Below are positions 52,301-56,564 of a stretch of DNA of 64,000 bases, one piece after another. This DNA comes from Siphonodentalium dalli. Its lineage: Eukaryota > Mollusca > Scaphopoda > Gadilida > Siphonodentaliidae. The stretch is taken from NCBI GenBank assembly GCA_032622095.1, contig CP136068.1:118037509-118101508 (forward strand). Direction: 5' to 3'. The translations under genes and the position numbers were made by a program. Position 1 is the stretch's first letter. Each line of letters begins with the position of its first letter. Under the pieces are notes generated by a model, which was given only the letters and a program-made list of their open reading frames with translations, had not been told where the DNA came from and ran no database searches.

Positions 52301-52490
52301 GCAAGGACGGACAGTGGTCACTACAATAGTCCTCCGACAGAATGTCGGGGGCCAATTATCAAAATAATGTATCACTCACCAGATGGACAAGCCTCAGTGT
52401 GGAAAGATTGGCTTTAGAAAGCTGAGTTTCAGCGTAACTTAAGACAGCATATACCACAAAAACGACAACAATATTCCCGATATCCTGCAT
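3206..52490 (-). CDS. Histidine acid phosphatase (prostatic/lysosomal type), split gene
   Basis: Eight minus-strand exons join in phase into a protein of the histidine acid phosphatase family, which hydrolyses phosphomonoesters at acid pH in lysosomes or outside the cell. Seen: an N-terminal signal peptide, the catalytic RHGDRS motif, [22 protein letters not shown], a CPRL segment, a DPIFCE segment, MYSG followed by HDE (the HD dyad), and a YYKND...DPYPL segment near the end. The order and spacing match vertebrate prostatic and lysosomal acid phosphatases. Five NxS/T sequons (NLS, NES, NVS, NIT, NDT) fit a secreted glycoprotein. The located exons give about 301 residues. The family usually has 380-430, so one internal exon (the LPxW to GG region) and possibly a C-terminal exon are missing from this model. 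Whether the protein ends in a membrane anchor cannot be seen. Introns hold almost only transposons. I do not choose between ACP2 and ACPP orthology. Confidence 0.88.
3490..4018. mobile_element. piggyBac-type MITE (CCCTTTACCCAACA family)
   Basis: Termini CCCTTTACCCAACA and TTCTGTTGGGTAAAGGG are bounded by TTAA (3486-3489, 4019-4022). It carries two hairpin modules (about 3640-3710 and 3925-4000). Other copies are 10851-11243 and 39912-40366. It lies in the last recognised intron. Confidence 0.85.
4373..5771. mobile_element. Non-autonomous hAT-type element with nested MITE
   Basis: The left end is CAGTGTTCACGCTG and the right end is an inverted, diverged copy. The flanking 8-bp duplication gtacaagc/atacaagc matches at 7 of 8 positions. 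Subterminal TTGGCCA repeats are typical of this local family (also 37742-38655, 45756-47439, 46028-47128). A piggyBac MITE is nested inside (4796-5431). No transposase is seen. Confidence 0.8.
4796..5431. mobile_element. piggyBac-type MITE (AGGGGTACTGTAC family), nested
   Basis: Termini AGGGGTACTGTAC and GTACAGTACCCCT lie between perfect TTAA duplications (4792-4795, 5432-5435), inside the hAT element. It shares internal sequence, in opposite orientation, with 6601-7181. An open frame of 110 codons inside is not recognised as any protein. Confidence 0.88.
6065..6153 (-). CDS. Acid phosphatase penultimate recognised exon (MYSG before HD dyad)
   Basis: This 89-nt exon has acceptor ctgttttacag and donor GGG|gtaaggc. 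Its first two bases complete a split glycine codon, so the missing upstream exon must end in phase 1. It encodes [20 protein letters not shown] and [10 protein letters not shown], which runs directly into the HDE of the next exon. This matches the family segment G-x-L-x-x-E-I-x-x-H-M ... M-Y-S-A/G. It has one sequon (NIT). A 60-bp minisatellite starts about 20 bp upstream of its acceptor. Confidence 0.92.
6173..7342. repeat. 60-bp minisatellite array split by a MITE
   Basis: About ten copies of a 60-bp unit (starting atcagttacaaaggaa, ending ccggcctcaaac). There is a poly-C run of about 20 at 6343-6364 and a MITE insertion at 6601-7181. The array begins about 20 bp upstream of an acid phosphatase acceptor. 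It is not CRISPR: the units are contiguous and have no spacers. Confidence 0.92.
6601..7181. mobile_element. piggyBac-type MITE (AGGGGTACTGTAC family) inside minisatellite
   Basis: TTAA duplications at 6597-6600 and 7182-7185; the target TTAA is part of the minisatellite unit (tagtacttaaaccc). Termini are the same as in the copy at 4796-5431. Confidence 0.88.
7499..7707. mobile_element. Tc1/mariner-type foldback MITE
   Basis: Nearly a perfect palindrome, with termini CAGTAATGCCCTAAATAATC and its complement and TA on both sides. Same family: 23038-23251, 35369-35581, 39423-39628, 39882-40553 (interrupted), 41153-41315. Partial copies at 8236-8313 and 12676-12723. Confidence 0.85.
7742..8240. 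other. Intronic sequence, no recognised gene
   Basis: A plus-strand open frame of 89 codons (7742-8011) is present but resembles no family I know and lacks coding context. It is treated as chance. Confidence 0.4.
8371..8872. mobile_element. hAT-type MITE, CAAGCCTTG family, mosaic copy
   Basis: Begins caaaccttgaaatagtgtg and ends ccaggcttg. It contains the paired gaatgaggtccccagaggg palindromes and the internal tctatatcccctaa segment of the longer family form. Target duplications are not recognisable. Confidence 0.7.
9571..12097. mobile_element. Large foldback element of about 2.5 kb
   Basis: The left arm (9571 to about 10850) and right arm (about 11260 to 12097) are diverged inverted copies. 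Both ends read TAGTCCAGTGCATTTA or its complement. A piggyBac MITE sits at the centre. Open frames at 11458-11649 (+) and 11746-12090 (-) lie in the arms and are not recognised proteins. Confidence 0.75.
10851..11243. mobile_element. piggyBac-type MITE (CCCTTTACCCAACA family), nested
   Basis: TTAA at 10847-10850 and 11244-11247. Two cruciform hairpin modules (about 11002-11070 and 11150-11218) are arranged head to head. It sits at the centre of the 2.5-kb foldback element. Confidence 0.88.
12098..14040. other. Intronic sequence with no supported gene
   Basis: It holds a MITE end (12676-12723) and otherwise unique AT-rich sequence. The minus strand at 12150-12300 has a stretch that looks coding by composition ([20 protein letters not shown]) but matches neither the missing exon nor any family I can name. 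Confidence 0.4.
14041..15010. repeat. Dispersed repeat (GTGGGGTCGCTCACCAGACTG family) and TGACCCAGTGACC family
   Basis: The sequence at 14057-14380 recurs near 18530-18740 and 56140-56300. The sequence at 14540-15010 is a diverged member of the 3'-GACGGAC repeat family (compare 16530-17373). Confidence 0.65.
15011..16135. mobile_element. Cluster of three rearranged CAAGCCTTG-family hAT MITEs
   Basis: The internal block (cttcccagaagatgaggcctaagcag) and the gaatgaggtccccagaggg palindromes repeat at 15100-15420, 15430-15790 and 15800-16135, as if tandemly duplicated. Frames translated across it are repeat-derived. Confidence 0.75.
16530..17373 (+). repeat. Dispersed repeat with GACGGAC microsatellite and GTGAGCTAAAAA tail
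   Basis: Two diverged tandem blocks of the ttatggccctggctnngc/gaacaaatctgaa family lead to (gacggaca)n at 17258-17313 and the hairpin tail ending ctcaggtgagctaaaa. Family members: 18795-19193, 20205-20623, 56990-57420, 61250-61637. Confidence 0.8.
17444..17862. mobile_element. hAT-type MITE, CAAGCCTTG family
   Basis: Ends are caagcctggatac and tatccaggcttg. It has the full internal segment with the tctatatcctctaa box. The 8-bp target duplication is not clear. Confidence 0.75.
18297..18473. repeat. Palindrome of about 177 bp
   Basis: The left arm aataaatagagtaatcaatt is mirrored by aattgattactctctattt. Inner arms gagagatgtttgggtaagaa and ttcttaccaacgtctctc flank the centre tgcgctaacgcg. Probably a foldback MITE. 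Confidence 0.8.
18700..18777. repeat. Poly-C run and (TA)n microsatellite
   Basis: A poly-C run of about 18 is followed by (ta)n of about 30 bp, at the junction of two dispersed repeats. Confidence 0.9.
18795..19193 (+). repeat. Dispersed GACGGAC/GTGAGCTAAAAA repeat
   Basis: Same family as 16530-17373, in a single block, with (gacg)n at 19118-19132 and the ctcaggtgagctaaaa tail. Confidence 0.8.
19194..20204. other. Intronic sequence, no gene seen
   Basis: Unique AT-rich DNA, with a piece of the gataaaacccatatttgaa family near 19940-20110 (compare 27890-28380). The missing acid phosphatase exon is not recognisable here. Confidence 0.4.
20205..20623 (+). repeat. Dispersed GACGGAC/GTGAGCTAAAAA repeat
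   Basis: Same family and order of blocks as 16530-17373, with (gacg)n at 20529-20575 and the tail ending at 20623. Confidence 0.8.
20955..21092. repeat. Near-perfect 138-bp inverted repeat
   Basis: The arm ggggataacagtgtggtg through gaatatactgtgg is mirrored exactly, except for a 5-nt indel (ttttg), around a loop of about 25 nt. A diverged half-copy lies near 21520-21570. Confidence 0.9.
21093..23037. other. Intronic sequence with a diverged direct repeat, no gene seen
   Basis: 22012-22150 and 22160-22330 are diverged copies of each other (gtttaagttatcatgctt in both). The remainder is unique. Open frames at 22331-22789 on both strands are not recognised. Confidence 0.4.
23038..23251. mobile_element. 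Tc1/mariner-type foldback MITE
   Basis: Flanked by TA on each side. It is palindromic, with a central gaaagctctcggggagagctttc hairpin. Confidence 0.88.
24131..25025. mobile_element. TIR element of about 0.9 kb with long inverted ends and nested palindrome
   Basis: The ends gctactacgaaataacccgt and its inverted copy run for about 100 bp, including a GGCACC...GGTGCC inner hairpin. A second palindrome (24290-24437) is nested near the left end. No transposase is seen. Confidence 0.8.
24290..24437. repeat. Palindrome nested in TIR element
   Basis: Arms gcatgagtgtctggatt and aatccagacactcatgc extend inward through ttgttggcgga/tccgccaacaa. Probably a MITE inserted into the larger element. Confidence 0.85.
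25108..25361. mobile_element. hAT-type MITE, short CAAGCCTTG form, with perfect 8-bp duplication
   Basis: ACTATCGG is duplicated on both sides (25100-25107, 25362-25369). The element is two hairpins head to tail, with each arm carrying gaatgagg(t/g)..ccagaggg. Confidence 0.93.
25370..27870. other. Intronic sequence, inverted repeats and poly-C, no gene seen
   Basis: 26612-26645 and 26727-26755 form an inverted pair. The 24-mer starting cttgcccactgaactata is directly repeated at 26657 and 26772, and this block recurs inverted near 34595-34680. A C-homopolymer lies at 27123-27145. Confidence 0.5.
27880..28380 (+). repeat. Dispersed repeat (GGGCCATAACTCCGTAATAAA family) with GACGGAC tail
   Basis: Three diverged tandem blocks of about 125 bp (ctgtattttgggttg...tttggttccgatcag) end in (gacggacggaca)n at 28346-28375. 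Confidence 0.75.
28540..30680. other. Unclassified, partly open sequence (possible old mobile element)
   Basis: Long-ish minus-strand frames (28660-28854, 29030-29269, 29607-30095) occur close together. The sequence ggggcagcccat at 29860 (complement) recurs at 33300, which suggests a shared repeat. No domain is recognised and I assign no function. Confidence 0.35.
30690..32255 (+). repeat. Tandem array, about 160-bp unit with AAGATGGCTGC core
   Basis: Ten copies of the core (near 30701, 30856, 30977, 31131, 31293, 31458, 31613, 31775, 31943, 32096) are each followed by gaatgaccccaaaatgac and catgacaaattttatgatga. Units come in two types according to the sequence before the core. The array is followed by (cacaca)n and a gttgagctaataa tail. 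A related block lies at 47500-47990. Confidence 0.92.
32570..32700 (-). repeat. Possible tRNA-derived (SINE-like) sequence
   Basis: On the minus strand, TTGCCGAGTGG (near 32680-32690) resembles a pol III A box of a class II tRNA. AGTTCAACTCC (near 32584-32594) resembles a B box. The spacing is about 40 nt longer than in a tRNA, so this is not a functional tRNA. Confidence 0.35.
32700..33560. other. GC-richer unclassified repeat
   Basis: Overlapping open frames exist on both strands and no domain is recognised. It shares the gggctgcccctcc block with 29865. Probably part of a dispersed element, but the ends are not seen. Confidence 0.35.
33561..35368. other. Intronic sequence, no supported gene
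   Basis: A plus-strand frame after ttttcag (34449 onward; [19 protein letters not shown]) looks coding by composition, but I find no partner exon. 34595-34680 is an inverted copy of the block at 26690-26780. Confidence 0.4.
35369..35581. mobile_element. Tc1/mariner-type foldback MITE
   Basis: TA on both sides. Palindromic, with termini CAGTAATGCTCTAATTAATC and centre gaaagctctcgtcgagagctttc. Confidence 0.88.
35675..36360. mobile_element. piggyBac-type MITE interrupted by mariner-type MITE
   Basis: Termini CCCTTTTAGTGCCAGGTCC and ggcactgaaaggg, with TTAA on both sides (35671-35674, 36361-36364). It contains a mariner-type MITE (35718-35912), then a cruciform hairpin module (about 35918-35988) and an (aaaac)n run. 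Confidence 0.85.
35718..35912. mobile_element. Tc1/mariner-type MITE carrying foreign internal sequence
   Basis: TA-flanked, with termini CAGTAATGCTCTAATTAATC. The inner 140 bp (about 35745-35885) is not the usual palindrome; it matches, inverted, the sequence at about 36917-37077. Confidence 0.88.
36546..37690 (-). pseudogene. LINE (CR1/L2-like) 3' fragment: reverse transcriptase C-terminus and 3' UTR
   Basis: The minus strand reads [40 protein letters not shown], then [10 protein letters not shown] and [16 protein letters not shown]. This is the typical C-terminal region of a non-LTR retrotransposon reverse transcriptase. The open part is 37188-37475, and further codons upstream to about 37640 stay in the same sense. 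The 3' UTR runs to an (tc)n microsatellite tail at 36542-36561. The fragment is 5'-truncated as LINE copies usually are. It is not part of the acid phosphatase gene, although it is in the same orientation inside its intron. Confidence 0.8.
37697..38741. mobile_element. piggyBac-type MITE split by a hAT element
   Basis: Left part ccttccatgactggagcttc and right part ctgcaccaacgcagctctcgtcatgaaagg belong to the family at 48444-48694, flanked by TTAA (37693-37696, 38742-38745). The hAT element occupies 37742-38655. Confidence 0.85.
37742..38655. mobile_element. Non-autonomous hAT-type element with perfect 8-bp duplication
   Basis: Termini CAGGGTTCGCGCTG and CCAGCGCCAACCCTG, with ACCCTATG duplicated on both sides (37734-37741, 38656-38663). 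Subterminal atttggcaaaaa repeats occur at both ends. It is 914 bp with no transposase. Confidence 0.93.
38899..39329. mobile_element. hAT-type MITE, CAAGCCTTG family
   Basis: Ends caagtctggatat and tccatgcttg. Flanks catatggc/catatagc match at 7 of 8 positions. It has the internal tacatcccctaat segment. Confidence 0.85.
39423..39628. mobile_element. Tc1/mariner-type foldback MITE
   Basis: Termini CAGTAATGCCCTAAGTAATC and the complement, with TA on both sides. Confidence 0.88.
39882..40553. mobile_element. Tc1/mariner-type MITE split by a piggyBac MITE
   Basis: Left arm 39882-39911 and right arm 40367-40553 belong to the foldback family. The insertion used the TTAA of the conserved cctTTAAcca-like word (cgactccttaacc). 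Confidence 0.88.
39912..40366. mobile_element. piggyBac-type MITE (CCCTTTACCCAACA family), nested
   Basis: TTAA at 39908-39911 and 40367-40370. It has two cruciform modules (about 40062-40130, 40272-40342) separated by T-rich sequence. Confidence 0.9.
40855..41014. mobile_element. piggyBac-type MITE (CCCTTTCAGTGCC family), full palindrome
   Basis: TTAA on both sides (40851-40854, 41015-41018). The arms ccctttcagtgccaagtccg and complement are nearly perfect. It lies 32 bp downstream of the exon 6 donor. Confidence 0.92.
41047..41133 (-). CDS. Acid phosphatase exon 6 (DPIFCE segment)
   Basis: This 87-nt, phase-0 exon has acceptor tatctccag and donor GAG|gtaatt. It encodes 29 residues, [16 protein letters not shown] then [14 protein letters not shown], matching the helix and the D-P-L-x-C-E element of prostatic acid phosphatase. 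It sits between two MITEs that end 32 bp and 19 bp from its splice sites. Confidence 0.92.
41153..41315. mobile_element. Tc1/mariner-type foldback MITE next to exon 6
   Basis: Begins after TA at 41151-41152 and ends ...gcattactg. It is a shorter palindrome with centre ggcaacaagcc. It starts 19 bp from the exon 6 acceptor boundary. Confidence 0.88.
41316..43110. other. Intron 5, mostly unique AT-rich sequence
   Basis: No exon is seen. It contains the palindromic element at 42414-42745. Confidence 0.5.
42414..42745. mobile_element. Palindromic element, copy 1
   Basis: Arms ggatctcacatgagtttcta and complement surround ttcactaaattcgattt. It extends to ttatgtgataaa. An inverted second copy lies at 50810-51139. 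Confidence 0.8.
43111..43386. mobile_element. piggyBac-type MITE (CCCTTTCAGTGCC family) with internal duplication
   Basis: TTAA at 43107-43110 and 43387-43390. The left arm contains a duplicated block of about 73 bp (tttttgtatcaacccatatt occurs twice). Confidence 0.9.
43634..43726 (-). CDS. Acid phosphatase exon 5 (CPRL segment)
   Basis: This 93-nt, phase-0 exon has acceptor attatag and donor AAG|gtatga. It encodes 31 residues beginning [20 protein letters not shown]. In the family this position reads L-x-x-x-x-C-P-R-x-x-E-L, and the cysteine usually takes part in a disulfide. It has one sequon (NVS). It is a short exon found by homology and splice sites. Confidence 0.9.
43801..44055. mobile_element. 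hAT-type MITE, short CAAGCCTTG form, perfect 8-bp duplication
   Basis: CCCTCTCT flanks both sides (43793-43800, 44056-44063). Same structure as 25108-25361. It lies in intron 4, 75 bp from exon 5. Confidence 0.93.
44397..44859. mobile_element. Helitron-like element with 120-bp tandem units
   Basis: It ends in a short hairpin (gcccg...cgggc) followed by tcatcggCTAG, the usual Helitron 3' form. It contains three GC-rich units of about 120 bp (ttcgcgcatgcgcagac in each, starting near 44508, 44631, 44751). The left end is less certain. Open frames across the units are repeat artefacts. Confidence 0.65.
44860..45394. mobile_element. Helitron-like element, second in tandem
   Basis: It begins TCTACTATATATTTTGAAAC directly after the CTAG of the first. 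It ends with hairpin cccgccagtggcggg, eight bases, then CTAG, followed by T. It is non-autonomous; no Rep/helicase is seen. Confidence 0.8.
46028..47128. mobile_element. hAT-type element nested in a hAT-type element
   Basis: Termini CAGTGTTCACGCTGG and CAGCGTGAACACTG, with perfect duplication ATGTTTAC (46020-46027, 47129-47136). Subterminal ttagccaaa repeats. It contains a G homopolymer of 29. The frame at 46810-47058 is not a recognised transposase. Confidence 0.93.
46318..46346. repeat. G homopolymer, 29 bases
   Basis: It reads as C29 in the sense of the acid phosphatase pre-mRNA. It could form quadruplex DNA on the plus strand. Confidence 0.95.
47500..47990 (+). repeat. AAGATGGCTGC-type repeat with GTTGAGCTAAAAA tail
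   Basis: Diverged relative of the array at 30690-32255, with repeated agatccatatgaagtttggtg blocks and a short tail. Confidence 0.7.
48157..48309 (-). CDS. Acid phosphatase exon 4 (RSTDYDRT motif)
   Basis: This 153-nt, phase-0 exon has acceptor gattacag and donor TAT|gtaagt. It encodes 51 residues. It starts [20 protein letters not shown], the conserved R-S-T-D-x-D-R-T stretch whose arginine contributes to phosphate binding, and continues with GLYPP, KWNP and WQPIPVHT. This is one of the most strongly conserved parts of the family and makes the identification secure. Confidence 0.95.
48444..48694. mobile_element. piggyBac-type MITE (GGAGCTGCGCTGGTGCAGC family)
   Basis: TTAA at 48440-48443 and 48695-48698. 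It contains two cruciform hairpins. It lies 134 bp upstream of exon 4 in intron 3. Confidence 0.88.
49140..49713. mobile_element. piggyBac-type MITE remnant split by hAT MITE
   Basis: The left part contains gccagtgcattgacag and ctgcaccagcgcagctctcatcatgaaa. The right part is only ...aaaggg before TTAA (49714-49717). The left terminus is lost. Confidence 0.75.
49254..49702. mobile_element. hAT-type MITE, long CAAGCCTTG form, perfect 8-bp duplication
   Basis: TCATGAAA is duplicated on both sides (49246-49253, 49703-49710), inside the piggyBac MITE. It has the full internal segment between two hairpins. Confidence 0.93.
49738..49824 (-). CDS. Acid phosphatase exon 3
   Basis: This 87-nt, phase-0 exon has acceptor tttttacag and donor GAT|gtgagtc. 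It encodes 29 residues ([20 protein letters not shown] and onward), the G-M-x-Q-H-x-x-L-G-x-x-x-R-x-R-Y helix of histidine acid phosphatases. The donor lies only about 14 bp from the end of a nested MITE (49714-49717 is its TTAA). Confidence 0.92.
50549..50644 (-). CDS. Acid phosphatase exon 2 (RHGDRS catalytic motif)
   Basis: This 96-nt, phase-0 exon has acceptor ctcattag and donor AAG|gttagc. It encodes [10 protein letters not shown], where the histidine is the phosphate-accepting nucleophile of the family and the two arginines bind phosphate. It goes on with [20 protein letters not shown], closely matching the family signature of W-P-x-G-F-G-Q-L-T. An N-glycosylation sequon (NES) lies inside it. 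Confidence 0.93.
50645..52379. other. Intron 1, with palindromic element and GACGGAC-type repeat
   Basis: It holds the element at 50810-51139. A (caga)n block occurs near 51620-51670. A repeat at about 51830-52350 (gtcgaaaaatggcaataactcc) ends in ggacggacag and a tccgacagaatgtcgggggcca hairpin. No coding exon is seen. Confidence 0.5.
50810..51139. mobile_element. Palindromic element, copy 2 (inverted relative to 42414-42745)
   Basis: It starts cttttatcacataatttg and ends atagaaactcatgtgagatt, the reverse of copy 1. Identity looks high over the full length. Confidence 0.8.
52380..52490 (-). CDS. Acid phosphatase exon 1 (start codon, signal peptide)
   Basis: The exon encodes 37 residues from the ATG at 52488-52490 and ends at a consensus donor (CTG|gtgagt). 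The first 20 residues have a hydrophobic core ([14 protein letters not shown]) typical of a signal peptide, with likely cleavage after SYA. The following LRLVHL is the first beta strand that leads into the catalytic RHG motif encoded by exon 2. The start was chosen because it is the only ATG giving a signal peptide in phase with exon 2. A 5' untranslated exon further upstream is possible but not identified. Confidence 0.85.
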
Positions 52491-54087
52491 ATTGACTGGT
52501 CTTCAAATTGTCATAGCTACATTTCATCACAGGTAGTGTTCTGCAGAAAATTACCTCTCCTTTATAAGCTACCTGAAAAATAACAAAAATATGCAATATT
52601 GATGGGCCGAATGAGCGAAGAAGTTCATTTTTTCATTTTGTTTTTACATGATGAGGGAGATGCTAGTACCCGAAATATACCAAACATGTACTTATACTGA
52701 AGGGGTCACTATCATTGTGTGGTCGAATACCTCGCTTAAATAATCAGTGTGGTTGAGTACCAAGCTTAACGAAATATCACAGCTAAATGAGATTCCTGAT
52801 ATCGTCTGCTAATTAAAAATATAAATTGCTTTTAATTTTGGAGAATTCAAATGTTCAAAACAAAATGAAAATGCAAGCTGGTGTGACATAAAGTCGAAAG
52901 ACGCACCTTACAATTAAATCATTCAATGGTATATAAAATATCCATCATTATGTATATTTGCATTGAGTTTGCCACTCAGAAAATGTGATCCTAGTCCGAG
53001 ATTTTGTTAAGCGAGGTACTCAACCACACTGATTCGTTAAGCGAGGTACTTGACCGCAAGCGAGGTACATGAAGACAAGAAGTATTAAGCTGGGTACTCA
53101 ACCACACATCGCGTGATGATAGTGACCCTTTCAGCTGTACTTATATGTACTACATTTTTTGGTAGGGAGGAGTAACAAGTCCTAAGGCTAAGGTTTATTA
53201 TATGACTGTAGTTATCTCCATCCACCTACATGTATATTATATGGACTCACTTAGTCAGAATTTAAGATGAGTTTGGACTCAGGTGGTGTTGGGTATTAGG
53301 CATAATTATTTACACTGAACAGCTTTGATGTTTTGCACCAATTGATGAAACCTAACCATCCTTTTGGTAATGCCTTGTTCAAATTTTCAACTTTTATCTA
53401 TCTAGATCCATTAGAATAAAGCCTGAAATTTTAGCTTAACTTGCTCTTTTGTCTTTCTGAATTTATTTTACGAATGTGATCAAACTTGATTCATCAGAGA
53501 TATGTTTGTTTAGGCATTCTCAAAATGTACTTGCAGACTAATTACAATGTCAATGATTTTCTTAACAGTAAACTGTGCTAACTTTTATAATTTGAAGATG
53601 AGAAGAATTTTTTTTGCGACTGAAACTTCCAGCAGTTCACAGTGGGTCTTATATACTGGTATTCATGTACATGTATGTTATAAGTTATAATAAATGGGAA
53701 TAAAATAAAGTAACACCATTTAAGACTCATTTGAGTCTTAAATGGTGTTACTTTATTTTATTCCCATTTATTATTGACACAGACTCATACGGCATATACT
53801 TCAATAATGTTATAAGTTATAACACACTCCATATCACCCATGAGACGCCATCGTAATTGCATATACATGTACCTCCGTTGCAAGAAAGGAAGACTTATTT
53901 TATCTTACATCAATCTTCAGTATTAAAGTCTTCATAGTTTTTTTTGGGTGGGGTGGGGGGTACCTGGAAGTGTTCAAGCGGAGTATCACTCATGTTTTGG
54001 TGTCTATTGGTTGCCTATCATCTGAAGTATCAAAACCAAGGTTCGTTAGGCTAGATACCTTGGGCAACGTTTTCTGGAGAACTTTAG
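52491..54087. other. Sequence 5' of the acid phosphatase start codon
   Basis: No coding exon is seen. On the minus strand, attttcag followed by GTAGCTTATAAAGGAGAG|gtaatt (near 52555) is a possible small 5' UTR exon, unproven. It contains the perfect palindrome at 53689-53772. Confidence 0.4.
53689..53772. repeat. Perfect 84-bp palindrome between 16-bp direct repeats
   Basis: Two 41-bp arms (aataaatgggaataaaataa at the outer end, aagactca at the inner) surround TT. atgttataagttataa lies on both sides (near 53675 and 53808). Confidence 0.93.
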
Positions 54088-54318
54088 CCCTTTGATTACG
54101 GGATCTGCGCTGGTGCAGCATTAAAGATCATGTGCCAGTGCATTCTCTTATATATGCGAGTCTCCCATAGGGAGTCTCCCATATATATGTGAGACTCCCT
54201 ATGGGAGACTCGCATATATAAGAGAATGCACTGGCTGGGTTGGGAGACTTGCATGTATAAAAAAATGCATTGGCACAGGGTTTTTGCAAAATTTCAGGAA
54301 GCTCCAGTTATGAAAGGG
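54088..54318. mobile_element. piggyBac-type MITE (GGAGCTGCGCTGGTGCAGC family)
   Basis: Right TTAA at 54319-54322; the left target is mutated to TTAG. Inside are three inverted copies of the tctcttatatatgcgag word. Confidence 0.85.
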
Positions 54319-54319
54319 T

Positions 54320-56336
54320 TAAAATAGAGTACCCTATTTCAGTCGGTAAGCCAAGAGGGGATATCTGGATGTAGAATCCCACTAACATTTCCTGGCATAT
54401 TTCTGTTCCTTGAGATACGCAATGCACAAAAAAGACACAGACAGGCACGTAATGACAGGGGGGGTGTGAGTGTCTCACCCCCTAAAGAGGACCATAATTT
54501 AAATATTAATTTTCAATAGTTGGAAATTTCTTGACTCAAATTCCACTTGACCATGGTTGAATGGGGGTACAACCATTGTCATTAACGCCCTACATTATTG
54601 TTAAAGGGGTTGATTAATTAGAGCAAAGCTTTATCTCACAAAGTCACTTAAATCCTGCAATTTCGAGTTGGGACTTTCCCCTACATAACTATAAGAAGTA
54701 TATTCCCCGCATTATTTTTTCAACTTTATAAGGTTCCCTGTCAAAACTTCACAAAGTTCCCAGGTTTTGTATAATCTCTACGGGCGTTAGCCAGAGTAGA
54801 GATTCATGGCATGATCTACGAACAGGTACACCTGTTAGACTATTAAAAGAGCCGGATCACCATTTTTGCATAATATTCTTTTATTTTATTCCACACCTAT
54901 TGACGCGAGGCACATGTATTCAACGGAATCCCAGCCATTGAATACATATAAGTGTATACCTCTAGTGGAATACAAGCCGGAACTATTCTTGTTGACGTTG
55001 TCGCCAAGAAAGATGACGTACATTACGTCGATCATCCGCTTCCGGTGATCCCCACATAATTACTGGTTATTTGTGAGACTTAAATCACAATAAAGGTAGC
55101 TACATGTATATAGTAACAATGGAGGTGACATTCGTGGATTGAACTTATCTGACTGAACGGTGAAGAATAAATACAGAACACAACTTGCATCATAATCTCG
55201 AATCTTTTATCGAACTCGTTGCGGACGGCGCAAAGTTATATTTCGCTCGAGCTACGCTCTCGCGAAATATATTCTTGCGCCATCCGCAACTCAAGATGCG
55301 CGTTGTGTTCTGTCTATTTATTCCAGTTGAAATGTGAAAAAAGTTAGAAATTCGGTGTAATTGTGAACTTTAAAGTCTTTATCAGTTGATTAATTAACTC
55401 ATGGGAATTTAATCTGAATTATTTGTTTCCTGTTCTCCACAAAGTTTGTTGGAAATTGGGAGTAAATTAGGGCACCTTTATAGTTTATTTTTACCACTTT
55501 AGAGGGCGTTCTCTGGTAGATTAACATTATTTTACCTGCACGATAAGAATCATAATTTTGAGGCGAAGTTGACCAGAAGCGAGTGTTAATGAAGCTTTGT
55601 TTTCATTAATGCCCACCGCCGGCTTCCAGTTTAAGTCATCGATCACATGATCACATGAGGACGGAGTGGTAATAATAGTAATAACATGATTTTGTCGGAC
55701 ACCATGTTTTGTTATCGGCCCTCCAGGAATGATTAACCACCATCGGGCCTATTAGTGGCCCGAGACACATAAGATAGATAAGATAAATTTTAATTAAAAG
55801 TCAGAGGTATAAACATATTACAAACACAAGCTTTTGACCAACTGTAAAACAGATACATATATAAATAAACACATACTGGTACATGTACATAGCACAGGGT
55901 AACATGTCAATTTTATGCAAATTAAAATTTTATTTATCAAGTACTAAAATTTCTAAATTATTAAAACAAAACAAAACAAAACAGAAAACTAAAAACACCA
56001 GAGAAATCAGTATGTATAATTTAAATTTGCCACTTCCAGTAATGTAAGAGAAAAGGGAATTTTGAATTAACTTGAATTTCCTGTTTCTGGGTTTCGGAAA
56101 GGGATGCTTTAAACACAAGACAGTCAATGACTGTGGGGTCGCTCACCTGACTGTAAAGACTGAGAAGACTCAGTGGGACTCTGAAGACTAGAACAGTCAG
56201 TAATTGTCAAAATCACTTAAGACAAGTAATTCTAAACAGAGACATAGCTGGAAGTTCTCAGATGAGCAAGGCTCTTCACCTTACATTTTTTTTATTGCAC
56301 ACCACTGACAAATCTCCAACCATTTACACTTTTTAA
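54320..56336. other. Upstream sequence, palindrome and promoter-like motifs, no gene seen
   Basis: 54960-55060 (minus strand) contains accggaagcgga (ETS-like) and gacgtaatgtacgtcatc (CRE-like). A C-rich core repeat (gtggggtcgctcacc) lies near 56140. There is no coding exon. Confidence 0.4.
55166..55322. repeat. Palindrome of about 157 bp
   Basis: Arms aataaatacagaacacaact and complement; inner arms gttgcggacggcgcaa and ttgcgccatccgcaac; centre ctcgagctacgctctcg. Probably a foldback MITE. Confidence 0.85.
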
Positions 56337-56564
56337 CCCTTTTTGTATCAACCCATATTTCCTTGATCATTTTTCAAATTTAATGATTATAATAATGTGA
56401 TACAGTGATGGAAAGAGCTCTAAGAGCTTAATAATGTGATACATTGATGGAAAGAGCTCTAAGAGCTCTTTCCATCAATGTATCACATTATTATAATCAA
56501 TAAATTTGAAAAATGATCAAGGAAATACGGGTTGATACAAAAATCGGACTTGGCACTGAAAGGA
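56337..56564. mobile_element. piggyBac-type MITE (CCCTTTCAGTGCC family), diverged
   Basis: TTAA at 56333-56336 and 56565-56568. The left arm has lost the cagtgccaagtccga part and has a duplicated centre (gatggaaagagctctaagag). Confidence 0.85.
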
